The notes under the pieces: generated by a model
What the model was told of the DNA's origin: nothing
Databases searched by the model: none
Seen by the model: the letters and a program-made list of their open reading frames with translations, nothing else
In this document: piece after piece, positions 15,639-23,330 of the stretch
How the letters are laid out: every line of letters begins with the position of its first letter
Position numbering within the stretch: the first letter of the stretch is position 1
DNA from: Streptomyces brasiliensis
Lineage (GTDB): Bacteria > Actinomycetota > Actinomycetes > Streptomycetales > Streptomycetaceae
DNA: 64,000 nucleotides
NCBI RefSeq assembly: GCF_014647875.1
Contig: NZ_BMQA01000017.1
Coordinates: 104,453 to 168,452 of the forward strand
Direction of reading: 5' to 3'
Translations under genes and position numbers: made by a program

Positions 15639-17584
15639 TTGGCCAGCTCCAGAGTGGGAATGCCGAGCGGGTTGAGCCCGAACACCTGTGCGTACAGGGA
15701 CAGTTCCGCCTCGAGCGCGCGCACCATCGTGTCGGCCCGCCGGAATCCGTGCCCCTCCCCCTCGAAGGCGATGTACGCGTGCGGCACCCGCTCCTCGATC
15801 CTGGCCAGGAAGCGCTCGCACTGGGCGGGCGGGCAGATGACGTCGTCCAGGCCCTGGAGCAGCAGGAACGGCACGGTGAGCCGGTCGGCGTGCTCGCTGG
15901 GCGAGCGCTCGACGTACCGCTCGGGCACCTCGGCGAGCGGTCCGACCAGGCTCTCCAGGTACTGCGACTCGAAGTCGTGCGTCTCGCCCGTGCCCCAGCC
16001 GGTGAGGTCGAGGATGGGATAGATGATCGTGCCGCAGGCGTAGACGTCCGTGCTGGTCAAGGACGCGGCGCTGGTCCAGCCGCCGGCGCTGCCGCCGCGG
16101 ATGGCGAGCCGGGCGCGGTCGGCGGTGCCCTCCTCGGCGAGGGCCAGCGCGACGGCCGCGCAGTCCTCGACGTCCACGACGCCCCACTGCTCGCGCAGCC
16201 GGTTCCGGTACTCCCGGCCGTACCCGGTCGAGCCGCCGTAGTTGACCTCGACGACGCCTATGCCGCGCGAGGTGAAGTAGGCGATCTCCAGGTCGAGCAC
16301 CAGCGGCACCCGGCTGGTGGGACCGCCGTGTGCCCACACCACGTACGGCGGCAACTCGCCGGCCGGCCCGCTGACCTCGGGGTGGTGCGGCGGATAGACA
16401 TGGGCGTGCACCTCGCGGCCGCCGGGGCCGGTGAAGGTGCGGGACCGCGGGTCGGGGTAGTAGGCGGGGTCCGCCGGGTCCCTGTGCGGGGCACCGATCA
16501 CCCGCGTCCGGCCTGTCCGTGTGTCCAGCTCGACGACCTCGTGGGCGCTGCGCGGCCCTGCGCCCACGGCCACCACGCGCTCGCCGTGCGCCGCGAGCGT
16601 GGACCCGAACTCGGTCCAGGGTCCCGGTGCGTCGACGATCTCCCCGGTCTCGGGGTCCAGGACGCCGAGCGCGGTGCCGCCGCGGCCGTGCACGACGGCG
16701 AGCGTGCCGTTGCCCAGCGGGGCGAACCAGGTCAGCCCCAGCTTCCACACGGGTCCGGCGAACTCCTCCTCGCGCTGACACAGCCGCTCGCCGTCCCGGT
16801 ACAGGTTCCACCAGCCGCCGCGGTCGCTCGCGTACAACAGCCGGCCGTCGGCCGACCAGTCGGCCTGCGCGATGGACTCTTCCGGTCCCCCGGCGACGGT
16901 CCGCGGCTCGCGCAGCGTGCCGTCGTCCGCGATGTCGGCCAGGATCAGCTCGGTGCCGTCCCACGGCATGCGCGGATGGTCCCAGGCCAGCCAGACGGCA
17001 CGCCGCCCGTCGGGCGAGACCCGCGGACCGGTGACGAACCGATGCCGCTCGGGCGCGAGTTCACGTACGGCGGACCGGTCACCGGCCGCCGAGCCGTCCA
17101 GCGGCACCGCGGCCAGGACCCGGCGCACGTCGGTCGGTCCCTCGCCGGTGAACTCCTCCAGGACGCACCACACTTCGCCGCGCTCCAGGTCGATGCGCGG
17201 CTCGGCCCAGCGCAGTCCGCCGCCCACCGGCGACACCGGCGTCAGCGGCACCGGCTCGCCCCCCGGTTCGAACCGGTACAGGCGCTGGTCGGCGAAGTTC
17301 GTGAACACCACCAGCGGCCGTCCCTCGACCACTTCCCCGGCCCAGGGCAGTCCGCCGTACTCGATGACCCGGCTGCGTACGTTCCACGGCGCGGGCAGCA
17401 CCGACTCCTGCGTGCCGTCCGGCCGCCGCCGCACCAGGGTTCGGCGCCCGCCTTCGGTGGGCCGGGGTTCCGTCCACCACGTCTCGTCGCCCACGAAGCC
17501 CACCCACTCGGGGTGTCCGTCGTGCGCGGCGGCCAGGGCCGCGTCGATCGGCGAGGGCCAGGAGCCGTACGCCATCGTCCGCAT
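15635..17584 (-). CDS. S9 family prolyl oligopeptidase-like peptidase
   Basis: The 649-residue protein has an N-terminal beta-propeller (repeated strand motifs such as ADWSADGRLLYASDRGG) and a C-terminal alpha/beta-hydrolase. The hydrolase carries GGSAGG with the nucleophile serine, Asp in LQGLDDVICPP and His in GEGHGFR. It lacks a signal peptide, so it should act in the cytoplasm on imported peptides as an acylaminoacyl- or oligopeptidase. The ATG at 17584 has GGGGG five bases upstream; an ATG three codons on (17575) is possible. The preceding M20 gene stops 15 bp away. Confidence 0.9.
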   Translation of the reverse strand: MRTMAYGSWPSPIDAALAAAHDGHPEWVGFVGDETWWTEPRPTEGGRRTLVRRRPDGTQESVLPAPWNVRSRVIEYGGLPWAGEVVEGRPLVVFTNFADQRLYRFEPGGEPVPLTPVSPVGGGLRWAEPRIDLERGEVWCVLEEFTGEGPTDVRRVLAAVPLDGSAAGDRSAVRELAPERHRFVTGPRVSPDGRRAVWLAWDHPRMPWDGTELILADIADDGTLREPRTVAGGPEESIAQADWSADGRLLYASDRGGWWNLYRDGERLCQREEEFAGPVWKLGLTWFAPLGNGTLAVVHGRGGTALGVLDPETGEIVDAPGPWTEFGSTLAAHGERVVAVGAGPRSAHEVVELDTRTGRTRVIGAPHRDPADPAYYPDPRSRTFTGPGGREVHAHVYPPHHPEVSGPAGELPPYVVWAHGGPTSRVPLVLDLEIAYFTSRGIGVVEVNYGGSTGYGREYRNRLREQWGVVDVEDCAAVALALAEEGTADRARLAIRGGSAGGWTSAASLTSTDVYACGTIIYPILDLTGWGTGETHDFESQYLESLVGPLAEVPERYVERSPSEHADRLTVPFLLLQGLDDVICPPAQCERFLARIEERVPHAYIAFEGEGHGFRRADTMVRALEAELSLYAQVFGLNPLGIPTLELAK

Positions 17585-17599
17585 CTCTTCCCCCATCTT

Positions 17600-18904
17600 C
17601 TAGGCCGTCCGCAGGAAGCGGTCGAGGACCCGGACGCCGAAGTGCAGCGCCTCGACCGGTACGCGCTCGTCGACTCCGTGGAACATCGCCTGGTAGTCGT
17701 ATCCCTCGGGGAGCTTCAGCGGTGTGAAGCCGTACCCCGTGATGCCGAGCCGGGAGAACTGCTTGGCGTCCGTGCCGCCCGACATGCAGAACGGCACCAC
17801 GTGTCCCTCGGGCGCGAACTCCTGCACGGCGGCCCGCATCCCGGCGAACGTCGGCGAATCCACCGGCGCCTGGAGCGCGACCTCCCGGTGGTCGAACTCC
17901 CACTCCACGTCCGGCCCGGTCAGCCGGTCCAGCGCGGCGCGGAACTCGTCCTCGCCGCCGGGCAGGAAACGCCCGTCGACATGCGCGACGGCCTCCCCCG
18001 GGATGACGTTGACCTTGTAACCGGCCTCCAGCATCGTCGGGTTCGCGCTGTTGCGGATGGTGGCCTCGACCAGCTTCCCCGCCGGGCCCAGTTTCTGCAG
18101 GAGCCCGTCCACGTCGCTCAGGTCCGCCTCGATGCCGTACAGGGCGGCGAGTTCGGTGAGGGCGGCGCTGACCGTCGGCGTGAGCCGCAGCGGCCACTCG
18201 TGCTCACCGATGCGGGTGATCGCGGCGGCGAGCCTGGTCACCGCGTTCTCCCGGTTGACCTTGGAGCCGTGTCCGGCGCGGCCGCGCGCGGTGAGCTTGA
18301 GCCAGCCGGTGCCGCGCTCCCCGGCGGCGATCGGATAGATCTGCCGGCCGGTGCCGTCGTGGAAGGTGTACGCCCCCGACTCGCTGACGCCCTCCGTGCA
18401 GCCCTCGAACAGCTCGGCGTGCCGGTCGGCGAGGAACCCGGAGCCGTCCTCGGCGCTGGCCTCCTCGTCGGCGGTGAAGGCGATCACGAGGTCCCGCCGT
18501 GGCCGCACCCCGGTGCGCGACCAGTCCCGCACGACGGCGAGGATCATCGCGTCCATGTTCTTCATGTCGACCGCGCCCCGGCCCCAGACGACGCCGTCGC
18601 GGACCTCGCCGGAGAACGGGTGCACGCTCCACTCGTCCGCCTGCGCCGGCACCACGTCCAGGTGGCCGTGAACGAGCAGCCCCGGCGCCGAGGGGTCCGT
18701 GCCCTCGATGCGGGCGACGACATTGGTGCGCCCCTCGGTGCGCTCCAGGAGGACCGGCTCGAGACCCGCGCCCGCGAGCTGCTCGGCGGCGTACTCGGCG
18801 GCGGGCCGCTCCCGGCAGTCGCCGCCGCCGCGGTTGGTGGTGTCTATCCGAATGAGGTCGGACGTGAACCGGACGACCTCGTCCAGCGCTCGCTCGTCAG
18901 CCAT
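17600..18904 (-). CDS. M20/M28-superfamily zinc dipeptidase-like protein
   Basis: The 434-residue protein has M20 metal and catalytic motifs: HGHLDVVP (His79, Asp83), GRGAVDMKN with the bridging Asp, DEEAS with the catalytic general-base Glu, and a C-terminal MFHGVDERVPVE metal histidine. A dimerisation lid lies between. It should hydrolyse dipeptides or N-acyl amino acids. The ATG at 18904 is preceded by GGAGGAG and overlaps the stop of the M55 gene by 8 bp, supporting coupling. Confidence 0.9.
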   Translation of the reverse strand: MADERALDEVVRFTSDLIRIDTTNRGGGDCRERPAAEYAAEQLAGAGLEPVLLERTEGRTNVVARIEGTDPSAPGLLVHGHLDVVPAQADEWSVHPFSGEVRDGVVWGRGAVDMKNMDAMILAVVRDWSRTGVRPRRDLVIAFTADEEASAEDGSGFLADRHAELFEGCTEGVSESGAYTFHDGTGRQIYPIAAGERGTGWLKLTARGRAGHGSKVNRENAVTRLAAAITRIGEHEWPLRLTPTVSAALTELAALYGIEADLSDVDGLLQKLGPAGKLVEATIRNSANPTMLEAGYKVNVIPGEAVAHVDGRFLPGGEDEFRAALDRLTGPDVEWEFDHREVALQAPVDSPTFAGMRAAVQEFAPEGHVVPFCMSGGTDAKQFSRLGITGYGFTPLKLPEGYDYQAMFHGVDERVPVEALHFGVRVLDRFLRTA

Positions 18905-19730
18905 ACTGCTCCTCCACCGCGGCCGAGACGATCGTGGTGACCGCCTTGAAGGTGCGGATTCCCTCGTACATGGTGTCGCTCGTGTACGCCACTCTGCGTT
19001 CCCCGGTCTGCCGAACGCCCGGGACGACGGTGGCGGCCATCGCCAGGTGCTCGGCGTCGAACTCCAGGGCGACGGTGAACGGGCCGCCGGCGACGGGCTC
19101 GGACCGCACCGCGAGCCGGGCGGCCTCCTTGGCGGCGGCGCGGATGTCCGCGGCGGTCCTGGACGGTGTGCGGCACACGGCGGCGTACCGCGACACATGG
19201 TCCTTGACGGCGACCTTCAGCGCCTCGGGCGCGTACCCGAGCGCGTCCTCGCAGGCCACGTCGTCGCCCGTGACCAGGACGACGGGCACGCCGTACTCCG
19301 CGACCACGTGGGCGTTGAGCAGGCCCTCGCTCGCGCGGACGTCGTTCACCCACACTCCGGTGATGGAGTTGGCGAGGTAGGTGTGCGCGAGGACGCCCTC
19401 CATGCCGGCGCCCGCGTGATAGCCGACGAACGCGATGCCGTCCACGTCGCCGTGCTGCACGCCCTCCACCATGGACAGCGACTTGTGCCGCCCGGTGAGC
19501 ATCTCGGCCCGCTCGTCCAGCCGCTCCAGGAGCAGATTGCGCATGGTCCAGTGGGCCTCGTTGACGAGCACCTCGTCGGCACCGCCGTCGAAGAAGCCCC
19601 GCACGGCGGCGTCGACGTCGGAGGTGAACATGCTCCGGCAGCGCTCCCACTGGGGTGTCCCCGGGAGCACGTCGGCGGGCCAGGTGACGCCGGTGGCACC
19701 TTCCATGTCGGCGCTGATGAGGATCTTCAT
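18897..19730 (-). CDS. M55 family D-aminopeptidase (DppA-like)
   Basis: The 277-residue protein begins MKILISADMEGATGVTW, whose Asp8 and Glu10 are the first zinc ligands of the DppA family; HY(H)-type ligands follow in FVGYHAGAG. DppA cleaves D-Ala from D-amino-acid peptides such as peptidoglycan fragments. It heads the operon M55-M20-S9-S66, which fits scavenging of wall-derived or D-amino-acid peptides. Start at 19730 from the conserved N-terminus; it appears leaderless with TAACGT upstream. Confidence 0.9.
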   Translation of the reverse strand: MKILISADMEGATGVTWPADVLPGTPQWERCRSMFTSDVDAAVRGFFDGGADEVLVNEAHWTMRNLLLERLDERAEMLTGRHKSLSMVEGVQHGDVDGIAFVGYHAGAGMEGVLAHTYLANSITGVWVNDVRASEGLLNAHVVAEYGVPVVLVTGDDVACEDALGYAPEALKVAVKDHVSRYAAVCRTPSRTAADIRAAAKEAARLAVRSEPVAGGPFTVALEFDAEHLAMAATVVPGVRQTGERRVAYTSDTMYEGIRTFKAVTTIVSAAVEEQYG

Positions 19731-19737
19731 GCAGCGC

Positions 19738-19743
19738 ACGTTA
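19738..19743 (-). promoter_or_regulatory. -10 element of a leaderless promoter (peptidase operon)
   Basis: On the reverse strand TAACGT is followed by 7 nt (GCGCTGC) and the ATG at 19730. It would drive the whole M55-M20-S9-S66 operon. Confidence 0.55.
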
Positions 19744-19836
19744 CGCGGTCGCGGGAGATCGCGGCAGGCCTGTGGATAACTCTCACCGGTGCAGACCAAT
19801 GACGGTACGCAGGTCCGCTGGGCGGGCCGGCCTCCG

Positions 19837-20562
19837 TCAGTGCGTACGCCCCGCCACCAGCCACTTCGACGGCAGTTCGAGGCGTGTGCCGTCCGGTGTG
19901 AACTCGGTGGTGATCAGCGGGAGTTCGCCGCTCGCCAGCACCGAGAGCCCGGCCGAGCGCAGATACTCGGGGACCGCGTCGTCGGCCACCTCACCCGGCG
20001 CGATGCCGTGGCGGAAGACGGGAGCGAGCTTGGGCGGGGGGCCGGACGGACTCTGGGCGAGGCCGAGCAGGACGGGGCGGGCGGCCTCGGACAGCTCGAC
20101 GAGGAAGGCCCGGCCGCGTCCGCCGACCAGGGCGGCGACGCCGTCCACCAGAGACTGGCGGTCGTCGGGTTCGGCCTGGTGCAGGACGCCCCGCATATAG
20201 ACGTTGGCGTCCCCGAGTTCGGCGTGCAGTGTCTCGGCCTCGGTCTTCTCGGCGGCGTCCAGCAACCGGTAGGCCGCCTGCCCGGCCGGGTCGGCGTGCC
20301 GGGCGTGGGCGAGGGCGGCCTCGGCGATGTCGGCGCCGACGACGTGCGGGAAGCGTTCGGCGAGGTACCTGGTCTGTGTGCCGTTGCCGCAGCCGAGGTC
20401 GATCAGGGGCAGTGCGGGGTCGGTCAGAAGCGGTTCGAACAGGGCCAGATGGCGGCCGGCTGTCAGCGCGGGCTCGGCGTCCCAGAACACGGCCCCCGGT
20501 TCCTCCGGCGCCTCGCGCCAGAACTCCTCCCAGGACTCGCGGTACCGACTCGTCACGCTCAT
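19837..20562 (-). CDS. Class I SAM-dependent methyltransferase
   Basis: The 241-residue protein has motif I LIDLGCGNGTQTRYLAERF (about 53-71), acidic motif II VVGADIAEAAL and no membrane segment. The N-terminal YRESWEEFWREAPEEPG stretch is seen in tellurite/thiopurine-type methyltransferases, but the substrate is unassigned. The ATG at 20562 is chosen for GGGGAG six bases upstream. About 160 bp separate it from the SpoIIE gene on the same strand, room for its own promoter. Confidence 0.85.
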   Translation of the reverse strand: MSVTSRYRESWEEFWREAPEEPGAVFWDAEPALTAGRHLALFEPLLTDPALPLIDLGCGNGTQTRYLAERFPHVVGADIAEAALAHARHADPAGQAAYRLLDAAEKTEAETLHAELGDANVYMRGVLHQAEPDDRQSLVDGVAALVGGRGRAFLVELSEAARPVLLGLAQSPSGPPPKLAPVFRHGIAPGEVADDAVPEYLRSAGLSVLASGELPLITTEFTPDGTRLELPSKWLVAGRTH

Positions 20563-20728
20563 GTCCCACTCCCCAGGATGGATGCGACGCCGATCCGCCT
20601 TCACCAATGGACCGGTTGAGTCCCGTACGGTCTATCGCGCGGGGGTCGCGGCCACAAGCGGGCGGCGCGTTCCTTCACCCCGCTTTCGATCCGGGTACGC
20701 CGGCACACGCCCCGGGAGGTGTTCAGCG

Positions 20729-23179
20729 TCACCGCGCGGTGAGTTCGAACCAGACGGTCTTCCCGGCGCCCCTACGGCTCGTGCCCCACTCCCGGGCCAG
20801 CGTGCTGACGACGCGCAGCCCGCGCCCGGTCTCGGCGCCCGGCCCGGCGCTGAGCAGGGTCGGCAGGGTGAGGTCGTCGTCGTCCACCTCGCACAGCAGG
20901 GTCTCCCCCCGCACCAGCCGCAGCTGGATCCGACTGGTGTGCGCGTGCCGTACGGCGTTGGTGACCAGTTCGCCGGCCAGCAGCACGGCGTGGTCCGCCA
21001 GGTCGTCGAGTCCCCATGCGTGCAACTGCTCGCGGACCGCCGCACGCGCCCGGCGAGCCTCGGCCGCGTCGAGCGCGAACTGCCACTCGGCCACGTCCTG
21101 CGGCGCGATGCCGGACAGGCGGGCCATCAGCAGGGCCACGTCGTCCTTGCGGCCGCCGCGGCCACCCAGGGCGCGGATGATCGTGTCGCAGGCGTCGTCC
21201 ATGGACGCGGCCGGGTGCGCGGCTGACTCGCAGAGGGTGGCGAGGCCCACGCCGATGTCCTCGCCGCGCACCTCCACGAGGCCGTCGGTGCACATCACCA
21301 GCCGGTCGCCGGGCCGCACGCGCACGCTTACCGCCTCGAAGGGCACCCCGCCGACACCGATGGGCGCTCCCGTCGGCAGCTCGAGCAGCTCGCTGCGCCC
21401 GTCCTCCGCACGCACCAGCACCGGCGGGATGTGACCGGCGTTGGCGATGTGCACCTCGCTCGCGATCGGGTCGTAGACGGCGTACAGGCAGGTCGCGAGG
21501 TGGGTGTCGCCGAGGCGCTGGGCGAGGTCGTCGAGGTTGCGCAGCAGCTGGGCGGGGGGCAGGTCGAGGGCGGCCATGGTCTGCACGGCCGTACGCAACT
21601 GGCCCATCATCGCAGCCGAGTTGAGGCCGTGACCCATGACGTCGCCGACGACCAGGGCGGTGCGGGCGCCGGGCAGTTTGACGGAGTCGAACCAGTCGCC
21701 GCCGACCCGGCCGAGGAGGGTGCCGGGCAGATAGCGGGTGGCGATGTCGCAGCCCGCCATGCGCCGCGGGATGCGCGGCAGCATGCTGTCCTGGAGCGTC
21801 TCGGCGACGTTCTCCTGATAGGTGTACATGCGCGCGTTGTCGAGCACGAGGCCCGCGCGGGCGGCGAGTTCGGCGCCGGTGACCCGGTCCATGTCGTTGA
21901 ACTCGGCGCGCTCGGGGTGGCGCAGCAGGATCATGAAGCCGAGGACCACGTCCCTGGCTTTGAGCGGCACCACCAGCATGGAGCGGTTGTTGATCAGCGG
22001 CCGGATGTCACGCTTCTCGAACTGCGAGGCGATGGCGTGGCCCATCTGCTCGCTGATGCGCGGCACGAGCACGGGCTCCCCGGTGGTCATGCACCGGAAG
22101 AACGGGGTGTGCGCGGGAAAGGGCATGGCCTCGCCGACGGGCACGACGTCGTCCCAGCGGCCGGGCTCGTCGTTGTGCTCCACGGCCACCCGGTGCCACA
22201 GAGTGGTGGTGTCGGGCACGCCGTCCGGGAACCCCTCGCCGGCGACCACCTGTTCGCGCAGATAGGTCCCCGCGACATCGGTGAAGCGCGGAACGACGGC
22301 CTTGCTGACCTCGACGATGGTCCGCGCCAGGTCGAGGGAGGTGCCGATGCGGGAGCTGACCTCGTTGAGGAATTCCAGGCGCTCGCGGACGGCCGCGTAC
22401 TCGAGGTCCTCGCCCTCGTCGTCGGCGAGGGCGGCCGGCACCGGTCGGCCCCGGGCCGCGGCCCGTGCCACTCGTTCCCGGCGTGCCTTGCGCTCGGTGC
22501 GCCGGGCCACGCCCCAGTCGGGAGTGACGGGCACCTGGTCGTTCTGGCTGAACTCCAGGACGGGATAGCCGAGTTCAAGAACCTGCGAGACGATCCGGGC
22601 GCCCTCGTCGACGCTCATGCTGGGCAGGATCTCGGGCAGCCGGCGGGCGAGTTCCTCGGCGCCGGGGAAGTCGGTGTGCAGGGCGAAGCCCGGCGCGATG
22701 CGTTCGAAGGCTGCCGTGACGTCGGCGTCGTCGGGCTCGTCGGCGCGCAGCCCCGCCGCATCGGCGGCGAGCACGAGAAGCCGCTCCCGTCCGGGGCCGA
22801 CCAGCGGATACGCCCACCACAGGACGTCGGCCCGGGCGCGCTCGGCCAAGGTGAGGCGGGCGCGGCCGGCGGCCGGGTAGGCCAGCCGTCCGCCCAGGGA
22901 GGACTCGAGGTCGGGGCCGAGACCGTCATGCGCCCAGTAGGCGCCGTAGGGAGTGATCTCGTCGTGCTCTGGGAGCGCTCCCGTGACGGGCAGCAGATCG
23001 CCCACCGGGCGTCCGAGGACGTCCTCCTTGGCGGTGCCGAACAGCCGTCGCGCGCCCGTGCTCCAGTGGGACACGAGACCTTCGCGGTCGACCACGACCA
23101 CGGCCAGCGGGATCCGTCCCGCCGCGCCCTCCCCGGCTCCGCGGCTGGCAGGCGTGTCTCCCACGGTGCCTCGGTCCAT
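20729..23179 (-). CDS. PAS/GAF sensor, SpoIIE PP2C phosphatase with C-terminal HATPase (RsbU-RsbW-like)
   Basis: The 816-residue multidomain protein has a PAS domain (about 20-130, LVSHWSTGARRLFGTAKEDVLGR), a GAF domain (about 280-440) and a SpoIIE-type phosphatase (about 460-680). The phosphatase shows GGDWFD, VVGDVMGHGLNSAAMM and LVMCTDGLVEVRGE. A C-terminal histidine-kinase-like ATPase (about 690-812) has AVLLAGELVTNAVRHA and GRGLRVVSTLA. The design joins an anti-sigma-factor-like kinase and an anti-anti-sigma phosphatase on one chain, typical of Streptomyces partner-switching regulators. The signal and target anti-sigma antagonists are unknown. No membrane segments, so a cytoplasmic sensor. 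Confidence 0.92.
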   Translation of the reverse strand: MDRGTVGDTPASRGAGEGAAGRIPLAVVVVDREGLVSHWSTGARRLFGTAKEDVLGRPVGDLLPVTGALPEHDEITPYGAYWAHDGLGPDLESSLGGRLAYPAAGRARLTLAERARADVLWWAYPLVGPGRERLLVLAADAAGLRADEPDDADVTAAFERIAPGFALHTDFPGAEELARRLPEILPSMSVDEGARIVSQVLELGYPVLEFSQNDQVPVTPDWGVARRTERKARRERVARAAARGRPVPAALADDEGEDLEYAAVRERLEFLNEVSSRIGTSLDLARTIVEVSKAVVPRFTDVAGTYLREQVVAGEGFPDGVPDTTTLWHRVAVEHNDEPGRWDDVVPVGEAMPFPAHTPFFRCMTTGEPVLVPRISEQMGHAIASQFEKRDIRPLINNRSMLVVPLKARDVVLGFMILLRHPERAEFNDMDRVTGAELAARAGLVLDNARMYTYQENVAETLQDSMLPRIPRRMAGCDIATRYLPGTLLGRVGGDWFDSVKLPGARTALVVGDVMGHGLNSAAMMGQLRTAVQTMAALDLPPAQLLRNLDDLAQRLGDTHLATCLYAVYDPIASEVHIANAGHIPPVLVRAEDGRSELLELPTGAPIGVGGVPFEAVSVRVRPGDRLVMCTDGLVEVRGEDIGVGLATLCESAAHPAASMDDACDTIIRALGGRGGRKDDVALLMARLSGIAPQDVAEWQFALDAAEARRARAAVREQLHAWGLDDLADHAVLLAGELVTNAVRHAHTSRIQLRLVRGETLLCEVDDDDLTLPTLLSAGPGAETGRGLRVVSTLAREWGTSRRGAGKTVWFELTAR

Positions 23180-23233
23180 GGCCCAGGCCCCCTCTCCCCA
23201 CGGCTGCGCAAAGATCTGTGCCCCCGGCCACTA

Positions 23234-23251
23234 CCGTACGGCCGGGTACGG
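23234..23251. promoter_or_regulatory. 18-bp inverted repeat upstream of the SpoIIE phosphatase gene
   Basis: CCGTAC and GTACGG flank a 6-bp centre (GGCCGG), 55-72 bp upstream of the 23179 start. The size fits a dimeric repressor site. Confidence 0.4.
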
Positions 23252-23330
23252 TTGCGATGTGTGGCAACACCGGAATCGGTGCCACCTGATCGCTCCGGCG
23301 CACGGCCGCACGCTCATCGCCGACGATACG

